DNA from: TMED27 sp964350695
GTDB taxonomy: Bacteria > Pseudomonadota > Alphaproteobacteria > Micavibrionales > Micavibrionaceae
Reading direction: 5' to 3'
Assembly: GCA_964350695.1 (NCBI GenBank)
Contig: CAYGKM010000005.1
Coordinates: 76,106-140,105 of the forward strand
DNA: 64,000 nucleotides
Under the pieces are notes generated by a model. That model was not told where the DNA came from. It ran no database searches and was given only the letters and a program-made list of their open reading frames with translations. The position numbers and the translations under genes are program-made. Every line of letters starts with the position of its first letter. Position 1 is the first letter of the stretch. Positions 58,539-64,000 of this stretch are shown here, in pieces.

Positions 58539-58874
58539 TTAAGCGTTTTGCAAACGCCCTGCGATGCGCTCAATCCGATTCGCGAGTTCATCAATTGCGA
58601 GGGCGACAGAAGCCTCGTCGTTTTGATTGGCTTGCGAGCTTTGAAGCTGTGAGTTCAGGGCGGTGCTGTCTTCGCGCAGATCAAAGATTTCATCCGCAAG
58701 CATAAGCGCGGTCAGCACCAACAGGTGGTTTTCATTACTGGCCGCGCCGGCCTGAGCGATGTCTTTGAGGCGGCTATCGACGAATTGACCCAGTTCAAGA
58801 ACCCGCTGCTCCTGACCGTCTTCACAATGAATGGAGTAGTTCTTACCATTAATATTGAGATTTGCTTCGGCCAT
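58539..58874 (-). CDS. zapA: Cell division protein ZapA
   Basis: A 111-aa ZapA. The N-terminal domain (LNINGKNYSIHCEDGQEQRVLEL) precedes the coiled coil (LLVLTALMLADEIFDLRED and beyond) that tetramerises and cross-links FtsZ filaments. GGAG lies 9 nt before the ATG at 58874; the ORF could begin 18 bp earlier but those residues overlap the upstream gene. The zapA-ssrS-fau order is widely conserved. Confidence 0.92.
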   Translation of the reverse strand: MAEANLNINGKNYSIHCEDGQEQRVLELGQFVDSRLKDIAQAGAASNENHLLVLTALMLADEIFDLREDSTALNSQLQSSQANQNDEASVALAIDELANRIERIAGRLQNA

Positions 58875-58875
58875 A

Positions 58876-59091
58876 TTATGCGTCTCCTTCATTCAGGACG
58901 GTTTCGATTGTTTCGATTGCGCTGTCTAATTTTTGCGCGACAATCTTGGGGTTCATGCCGTTTGAAGACGAGGTGCTTCCAAACATATCGCGTTGTTGTC
59001 CCTGCATAGTGATTTCAACGGTGCTGGCGGAGGTTTCGAGTTTTCCGACCACTTGATTTAATTTAAGCAAAGCTTGTTCGACAGCAGACAC
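58876..59091 (-). CDS. Small coiled-coil protein upstream of zapA
   Basis: 71 aa from a GTG at 59091, preceded by AAAGAGG with 8 nt spacing; another in-frame GTG at 59100 has no room for a ribosome site. The chain is mostly helical (AVEQALLKLNQVVGKLE and KIVAQKLDSAIETIETVL) with a Gln/Ser-rich break between. Short coiled-coil genes are often found directly before zapA in alphaproteobacteria (similar to the DUF4164 type). It lies one base before zapA, so is likely coexpressed. Function unknown. Confidence 0.78.
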   Translation of the reverse strand: MSAVEQALLKLNQVVGKLETSASTVEITMQGQQRDMFGSTSSSNGMNPKIVAQKLDSAIETIETVLNEGDA

Positions 59092-59216
59092 TTGGCGCAC
59101 CTCTTTCGTGTAAATATTTAAAGAATACCCTACAGTAACGGCGAGATGATTTTGCGGTCAAGATTTTTGCTGAAAGCTGTCCACAGGACAAATGCCAAAC
59201 ATAAACCTTTGGGGGC

Positions 59217-59245
59217 TTGCGAATTCGCCTTGCGGTGCTTATATA
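59217..59245 (+). promoter_or_regulatory. Candidate promoter of tkt-gap
   Basis: TTGCGA at 59217-59222, a 17-bp spacer and TATATA at 59240-59245, 31 bp before tkt. The rest of 59101-59276 is AT-rich and shows no gene. Confidence 0.55.
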
Positions 59246-59276
59246 AGGACAAACATTTGCAAAATGGATATCGTAT

Positions 59277-61277
59277 ATGACACTCGCTTCTGCCGCGCCT
59301 GCCGCCTCTCAAGATCTTAATCTCAAACCTATGGCCAATGCTATTCGCGCGCTTTCGATGGATGCGGTGCAAAAAGCCAATTCCGGTCACCCCGGAATGC
59401 CGATGGGAATGGCGGATGTTGCGACTGTTCTTTATTCCAAATTTTTGAAATTTGATCCAAAAACCCCTGAATGGCCGAACCGCGACCGCGTGATTTTATC
59501 GGGCGGGCATGGATCAATGCTTCTTTATGCGCTGAATTACCTGACCGGATATGAAAAAATGACGATCGAGCAGATCAAGAATTTCCGTCAGCTTGGTGCT
59601 ATTACTGCCGGCCATCCGGAAGTTGAGCATGACGCAGGGATTGAAACTACGACCGGCCCATTGGGACAAGGGATTGCCAATGCGGTTGGTTTTGCGATTG
59701 CCGAGCGCCGCTTGAATGCGCGGTATGGGGATAATCTGATCAATCATTACACATATGTGATGTGCGGTGACGGCGACCTTATGGAAGGAATTTCACACGA
59801 GGCGTGTTCATTGGCGGGGCATTTGAACCTGAACAAGATGATCGTGCTTTATGATGATAATTCGATCTCGATTGACGGGTCGACTGACCTGTCTTTCATT
59901 GATAACACCCCTGCCCGTTTTGAAGCTTATGGCTGGGCGGTTTCTTCCGTTGACGGGCATAATATGGAAGAGATTGAAGCGGCGATTGCCAAGGCGCAAA
60001 AACCGAACAAGCCGACATTGATTTGCTGCAAGACCAAGATTGGGTATGGCGCGCCAACGAAAGAAGGCAAATCCTCTTCACACGGCGCACCTTTGGGCGA
60101 AGACGAGATTAAAGGTGCGCGGAAAAATCTTGATTGGCCGCATGCGCCGTTTGAAATTCCTCAAGACATTTTGGCGGATTGGCGCAGCGTTGGCGCACGC
60201 GGAAAAGCGATGGTGCATGACTGGAAGAATACGCTTCAGACCCATGAGATGCGCGAGTGTTTCGAGAAATTTAGCCGCGGTGATTTCTCTAAGGCGATTG
60301 CCCCTGTGATTGCGGAATTAAAGGCGGATTTTGCCAAGGAAAAGCCGAATAAGGCGACGCGCCAGACTTCGGGGATGTGCCTTGAGAAATTGGTGGATAG
60401 ACTTTGGCTTATGGTTGGGGGGTCTGCGGATTTGACGGGATCAAACAACACGAAAGTCCCAGCGTCCGTGGTTTTTGATAAATCAAACTACGGCGGCAAC
60501 TATATTAATTACGGCGTGCGCGAGCATGGTATGGCAGCGGCAATGAACGGCATGGCGCTGCACTCGCCGCTTGTTCCTTATGCGGGCACATTCCTGCAGT
60601 TTGCGGATTATGCGCGGCCCGCCCTTCGTTTGGCGGCCCTAATGAAGCAGCGCGTTATCCATGTGATGACACATGATTCTATCGGTCTTGGCGAAGACGG
60701 ACCGACGCACCAGCCGGTTGAACATGTGGCGGCGCTTCGCGCTATTCCAAACCTGTATGTTTTCCGCCCGTGTGACGGGATTGAAACCGCCGAAGCTTGG
60801 GAGCTTGCGATTAATAATCAGAGCGCGCCGAGCGTTTTGGCGTTGACGCGTCAAGGTTTGCCGACGCTGCGTGAAAACAGCGAGGAGAACATGGTCGCGA
60901 AAGGTGCGTATATCCTTAAAGATAGCGCGGGCGAGCCTGATGTGACGATTTTTGCGAGCGGATCGGAAGTGATGCTGGCGATGGAAGCAGCCGAGCAAAT
61001 TGATGCGGCGGTTCGCGTTGTGTCTGTGCCGTGTATGGATTTGTTCTTTGAACAGCCGTCCGAATATTTTGCATCCCTTGTGTGTAATAACAGTGTAAAA
61101 ATTGCGGTGGAAGCAGGCATTCGCCAAGGATGGGATCGTATTATTGGCGGGCATGCACCCTTTATCGGGATGAATAGCTTCGGCGCGTCTGCGCCTGCAG
61201 AAGAATTATTCGAGCATTTTGGAATTACAACCGAGGCTATTGTGAAGGCCGCGAAGACTAAACTGGAGAAGAAGTAA
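59277..61277 (+). CDS. tkt: Transketolase
   Basis: A 666-aa TPP enzyme. HPGMPMGMADV and GHGSMLLYALNYLTGY form the entry side, CGDGDLMEGISHEACSLAGH with YDDNSISIDG binds TPP and metal, and the second domain has FLQFADYARPALRLAAL and GEDGPTHQPVEHVAALRAIPN. It swaps two-carbon units in the pentose phosphate and related pathways. gap starts 2 bp downstream, as in many alphaproteobacteria where tkt-gap-(pgk) are clustered. Confidence 0.97.
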   Translation: MTLASAAPAASQDLNLKPMANAIRALSMDAVQKANSGHPGMPMGMADVATVLYSKFLKFDPKTPEWPNRDRVILSGGHGSMLLYALNYLTGYEKMTIEQIKNFRQLGAITAGHPEVEHDAGIETTTGPLGQGIANAVGFAIAERRLNARYGDNLINHYTYVMCGDGDLMEGISHEACSLAGHLNLNKMIVLYDDNSISIDGSTDLSFIDNTPARFEAYGWAVSSVDGHNMEEIEAAIAKAQKPNKPTLICCKTKIGYGAPTKEGKSSSHGAPLGEDEIKGARKNLDWPHAPFEIPQDILADWRSVGARGKAMVHDWKNTLQTHEMRECFEKFSRGDFSKAIAPVIAELKADFAKEKPNKATRQTSGMCLEKLVDRLWLMVGGSADLTGSNNTKVPASVVFDKSNYGGNYINYGVREHGMAAAMNGMALHSPLVPYAGTFLQFADYARPALRLAALMKQRVIHVMTHDSIGLGEDGPTHQPVEHVAALRAIPNLYVFRPCDGIETAEAWELAINNQSAPSVLALTRQGLPTLRENSEENMVAKGAYILKDSAGEPDVTIFASGSEVMLAMEAAEQIDAAVRVVSVPCMDLFFEQPSEYFASLVCNNSVKIAVEAGIRQGWDRIIGGHAPFIGMNSFGASAPAEELFEHFGITTEAIVKAAKTKLEKK

Positions 61278-61279
61278 AC

Positions 61280-62287
61280 ATGACTTTAAGAGTTGGAATT
61301 AACGGATTTGGACGCATTGGTCGATTGGTCGCGCGCGCGATTTTCGAGATGGATCATGATGTGGAATTGGCTGCGATCAATGATCCCGGCGGAAATTTCT
61401 TTCCGTTATTGAAGTATGATTCCATTCATGGGCGCGCACCGTTTGAGGTTGTGCGCGAGAGCGACGAGTGGATTGTGATTGGTGGTAAGCGCGTTCACCG
61501 TTTCCGTAGCCGCGATGTGAGCGAACTGCATTGGGATCGTGAAGACGTTGATATCGTGCTTGAATGTACGGGTAAATTCCGTGATCGCGAGGGTGCTAAC
61601 CAGCATTTAGCGCAAGGAGCGAAAAAGGTTCTGATCTCCGCGCCTGCGGACGGCGAAGATATTACGGTGGTCTACGGGGTGAACCACGACAAAATTATGC
61701 CTGAGCATACTATGGTTTCGAATGCGTCGTGCACGACGAACTGTCTTGCGCCGATGGCGTACGCTTTGAATGAAGAGATCGGGATTGAAAAAGGGTTCAT
61801 GACCACGGTTCATGCCTATACGGGTGATCAAAATTTGGTCGATGGGTCGCATAAAGACCCTTACCGCGCGCGCGCCGCTGCAATGAGTCTTGTGCCTTCG
61901 TCTACCGGCGCTGCGAAAGCGGTTGGGCTTGTGCTACCTGAGCTTGCAGGGAAGCTCGACGGGGTTTCTATCCGCGTGCCGGTGGCAAATGTTTCAATGG
62001 TTGATTTGAACTTCGTTGCCTCTCGTGACGTGACAGTAGAAGAAGTGAATGCCGCTGTGACCAAACACGCCAATGGCAAGCTTAAGGGTATTTTGGGTGT
62101 GTTTGATGACCCGTGCGTTTCATCTGACTTTAACCATGACCCGCATTCTTGCAGCTTTGACCTTAACGCAACGAAGGTCGTTGAAGGCAATTTGGTGCGC
62201 GTGGCGGCATGGTATGACAATGAGTGGGGCTTTTCGTGCCGCATGCTTGATACGGCGCTTAAGATGCATTCTTTGGGCTATAAATAA
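61280..62287 (+). CDS. gap: Glyceraldehyde-3-phosphate dehydrogenase
   Basis: A 335-aa GAPDH. VGINGFGRIGRLVAR at the N-terminus binds NAD, NASCTTNCLAP holds the catalytic Cys151, and the His base lies in TTVHAYTGDQNLVDG. A VPTSTGAAKAVG-type block is present as VPSSTGAAKAVG, and WYDNEWGFSCRM ends the protein. It lies 2 bp after tkt; a terminator follows about 100 bp later, with no pgk in the window. Confidence 0.97.
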   Translation: MTLRVGINGFGRIGRLVARAIFEMDHDVELAAINDPGGNFFPLLKYDSIHGRAPFEVVRESDEWIVIGGKRVHRFRSRDVSELHWDREDVDIVLECTGKFRDREGANQHLAQGAKKVLISAPADGEDITVVYGVNHDKIMPEHTMVSNASCTTNCLAPMAYALNEEIGIEKGFMTTVHAYTGDQNLVDGSHKDPYRARAAAMSLVPSSTGAAKAVGLVLPELAGKLDGVSIRVPVANVSMVDLNFVASRDVTVEEVNAAVTKHANGKLKGILGVFDDPCVSSDFNHDPHSCSFDLNATKVVEGNLVRVAAWYDNEWGFSCRMLDTALKMHSLGYK

Positions 62288-62383
62288 ACAGGGCTGGGTA
62301 TAACTCATTCCGTTTTTTCAAAATTATTTTGACAGTTTTCGAATCGATCTCTAATTTTGGAGTTCTAAACCGTTCTCCGTGGT

Positions 62384-62429
62384 AAAGCTGGTCTGTGAAG
62401 TTCATTCTTTCAGGCCAGCTTTCTTTTTT
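62384..62429 (+). terminator. Rho-independent terminator after gap
   Basis: AAAGCTGG (62384-62391) pairs with CCAGCTTT (62415-62422); an inner imperfect stem continues and a T-rich tract runs to 62429. It should end the tkt-gap transcript 40 bp before the next gene. The 62288-62383 part shows no gene. Confidence 0.8.
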
Positions 62430-62469
62430 GCGTTTTGCGCGGCGCATAATAATCTGAGATAATATTGAT

Positions 62470-63147
62470 ATGGTTTCCGGCATTTCAAATATTGGATATA
62501 CCGCATTTCAAGCGCCGCAAAAGGCGGTGAACCAGTCCGCCATTGAAGGTATTATCGAAAAAGCGCAAGACGCGGAAAAGGCGTCCGAGGGGCAGAAGGC
62601 TATTAAGGCACTTGAGGCGGCTTCCGGCGGCGCAAGCAATGATGAGCTTACCGAGGAAGAGCAAAAGCTTGTTGATGAGCTTGAGCAAACTGACCGCGAG
62701 GTGCGCAGTCATGAACAGGCACATAAAACAATTGGCGGCCCGTATGCAGGGGCTATCTCATATGAGACGACCACAGGGCCGGACGGCAAGGAATATGCAG
62801 TTTCCGGTGAGGTGCAGATTGATGCCTCCCCTATTTCCGGCAATCCGGAGGCCACGATTCGTAAGCTTGATATTGTGATTCGCGCGGCGCTTGCTCCGGC
62901 TGAGCCTTCATCACAGGATTTTGCCGTTGCGCGCGCGGCGCAGGCGGCGCGGCAAATTGCCCAGCAAGAGCTTGCGCAGCAGCGCGAAGCCGAAAACGCC
63001 GAAGCCAGGGCCGAAAATGCAGGGGAACAGGCAGAAGGTTTAAGCGAAGAGCAAAAATCGCAATTAACGCAGCTCCTTGAAAGTATTGATGCGATTCAGG
63101 CTGCGAATGCGCCGCAACGCGGCAGCCTGCTTGATGCTATAAATTAG
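62470..63147 (+). CDS. SprA-related putative metalloprotease-domain protein
   Basis: A 225-aa protein without signal peptide or membrane helix. An acidic low-complexity N-terminus (residues 20-70) leads to the conserved block VRSHEQAHKTIGGPYAG, an HExxH-like site, then YAVSGEVQIDASPISGNPEATI and a VARAAQAARQ helix. This is the SprA-related family, proposed but not shown to be metalloproteases. The C-terminus is Gln/Glu/Ala-rich and probably helical. It has its own start 40 bp after a terminator, so is likely a separate gene from tkt-gap. Confidence 0.82.
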   Translation: MVSGISNIGYTAFQAPQKAVNQSAIEGIIEKAQDAEKASEGQKAIKALEAASGGASNDELTEEEQKLVDELEQTDREVRSHEQAHKTIGGPYAGAISYETTTGPDGKEYAVSGEVQIDASPISGNPEATIRKLDIVIRAALAPAEPSSQDFAVARAAQAARQIAQQELAQQREAENAEARAENAGEQAEGLSEEQKSQLTQLLESIDAIQAANAPQRGSLLDAIN

Positions 63148-63188
63148 TGCACGCAGTGCATAATTCGCTTAACAAAAACCGAAATTTC

Positions 63189-63218
63189 TTGTATTAGCAC
63201 CCGCTTATAGTGTATATA
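63189..63218 (+). promoter_or_regulatory. Candidate promoter giving a leaderless mRNA
   Basis: TTGTAT at 63189-63194, an 18-bp spacer and TATATA at 63213-63218. The expected first base is about 63225, next to the ATG at 63226, which has no Shine-Dalgarno. A short hairpin TGCAC-GCA-GTGCA lies near 63148. Confidence 0.4.
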
Positions 63219-63225
63219 TGAGACT

Positions 63226-63780
63226 ATGGTAACAAACCTTGCAAAGCGAGCGATGACTACTAAAGGCCAAAAAGCCTGTTTAGTTATTGATCATTTGGTA
63301 GAAGCTTTAGGAAACGACCCTTCTTCTTCTTTGCGCAGAGCCTTGATTTTGACCGATATTGATCAAAACCCCGGCACGACACAGGTGGATATTATGGAGC
63401 GCTTAGGCCTTGATAAATCCACCGTAAAGCGCGAAGTAGACTGGTTATTTGATTATGGCTGCATTCGTTTACAAGATTGTGACCAAGATGCCCGAGCGAA
63501 GAAAATTGAAATCGAAGGGTATTCGAAAATAGGCCTGAAGGCCGCTCTTGATTACTTCAATAGTAAGCATGAGTTTTTAAAAGGTTTTATTGAGGAATTT
63601 TCGAATTCCTTGAAAATAGAGAAGCCCACTCTGAGAGATGCAAAAATTGTTGCTACTCTGTATGATCGGAAAGAGGCTTCGAAACAAGACGTGATAGACA
63701 GCCTTTATAATGGCTCAGCGTCGACAGATAACAGAGCTGTAAATAAGCTCATTGATGAAGGACTAATAGGTAACACATAA
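63226..63780 (+). CDS. MarR-like winged-helix transcriptional regulator
   Basis: A 184-aa protein. A winged helix-turn-helix is visible near residues 38-95: ALILTDIDQNPGTTQVDIMERLGL, then STVKREVDWLFDYGCI as the recognition helix and wing. The C-terminal half (PTLRDAKIVATLYDRKEASKQD with NRAVNKLIDEGLIG) looks like a second degenerate winged helix, an unusual tandem. A DNA-binding role is likely, but the regulon is unknown. The TAATG overlap couples it to the next small gene. Confidence 0.8.
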   Translation: MVTNLAKRAMTTKGQKACLVIDHLVEALGNDPSSSLRRALILTDIDQNPGTTQVDIMERLGLDKSTVKREVDWLFDYGCIRLQDCDQDARAKKIEIEGYSKIGLKAALDYFNSKHEFLKGFIEEFSNSLKIEKPTLRDAKIVATLYDRKEASKQDVIDSLYNGSASTDNRAVNKLIDEGLIGNT

Positions 63781-63947
63781 TGCTGACGTTTTTAGGTAAT
63801 TTAGATAATGCACTTAAAAAGCTAGACCTCGGTTTTGGCGATGGTGCTAATGTATTGTCTTTCAATGATCATGCTCCTGTTGGATATACAGCACCTACAC
63901 AAGTTCAAGGCACTCCTGCTGTTTTCACACGGGAAAACACACTTTAA
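63780..63947 (+). CDS. Small hypothetical protein coupled to the winged-helix regulator
   Basis: A 55-aa frame whose ATG shares a base with the stop of the regulator gene (TAATG). It begins MLTFLGNLDNALKKLDLGFG and ends FTRENTL. It has no membrane helix or Cys and matches nothing I know. The coupling and the clean 56-codon length support translation; codon use looks like that of the gene before it. It might be a cofactor of the regulator. Confidence 0.5.
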   Translation: MLTFLGNLDNALKKLDLGFGDGANVLSFNDHAPVGYTAPTQVQGTPAVFTRENTL

Positions 63948-64000
63948 TGTAATCAAAATTTCCTTGTTTCAGAACAAGCCGTTGGCTATACCTTAAGCGT

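Overview
The window looks like the chromosome of a Gram-negative alphaproteobacterium. The signs are a CcrM-type GANTC adenine methyltransferase with GANTC sites packed upstream of it, an F0 ATP synthase operon carrying both b' and b subunits, the yebC-ruvCAB-ybgC-tolQRAB run, and a 6S RNA between zapA and fau. A Micavibrio-like or other deep-branching lineage would fit, but the sequence alone does not prove it. Base composition appears close to 50% GC by eye. I see no rRNA, tRNA, insertion sequence, prophage or CRISPR array.

Region 1 (1-22.4 kb, all minus strand) is one tightly packed surface-polysaccharide locus, mostly with 1-11 bp overlaps. Read in transcription order it starts with a PAS-domain protein. 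A UDP-sugar epimerase, a GT4 and a GT2 glycosyltransferase, a methyltransferase and an ABC flippase-like exporter follow. Next comes a HAD phosphatase / 6-phosphogluconolactonase-like / HpcH aldolase / KdsB-like cytidylyltransferase / 2-hydroxyacid dehydrogenase / epimerase / methyltransferase cassette, which I read as a possible undescribed route to a CMP-activated 3-deoxy-ulosonic acid. After a putative glycosyltransferase there is a complete nine-gene legionaminic acid pathway of the GDP-sugar type (legB, legC, legG, legI, legH, ptmE, ptmF, ptmB/legF, ptmA). A HisF2-type gene is cut by the left edge and points to an acetamidino-modified legionaminic acid.

Region 2 (22.4-34.1 kb) is housekeeping: rplU-rpmA-obgE-proB, a CsaA-like protein, pepN, rnhB, ccrM, a secreted protein of unknown function, mutY, a DUF721/DciA-like gene, efp and suhB. 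The ccrM upstream region holds 11 GANTC sites in 180 bp plus an 18-bp palindrome.

Region 3 (34-48.9 kb, plus strand) holds an OmpA-like periplasmic protein, a membrane-anchored DsbA-like protein, smc, the F0 genes (atpI, B, E, F', F), proA, nadD, rsfS, rlmH, an EnvC-like protein, a CtpA protease, a divergent polysaccharide deacetylase and rppH. rsfS has no in-frame ATG, GTG or TTG at its 5' end but has a perfect Shine-Dalgarno 8 nt before an ATT. Just upstream is a near-consensus promoter and a strong terminator that bound a candidate 150-nt RNA.

Region 4 (48.9-59.1 kb, mainly minus strand) holds tolBARQ-ybgC-ruvBAC-yebC, with no pal attached. A response regulator and an uncharacterised partner follow on the plus strand, then ymdB-like, fau, 6S RNA, zapA and a small coiled-coil gene on the minus strand.

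Region 5 (59.1-64 kb, plus strand) holds tkt-gap, a SprA-like putative metalloprotease, and a winged-helix regulator translationally coupled to a 55-aa protein.
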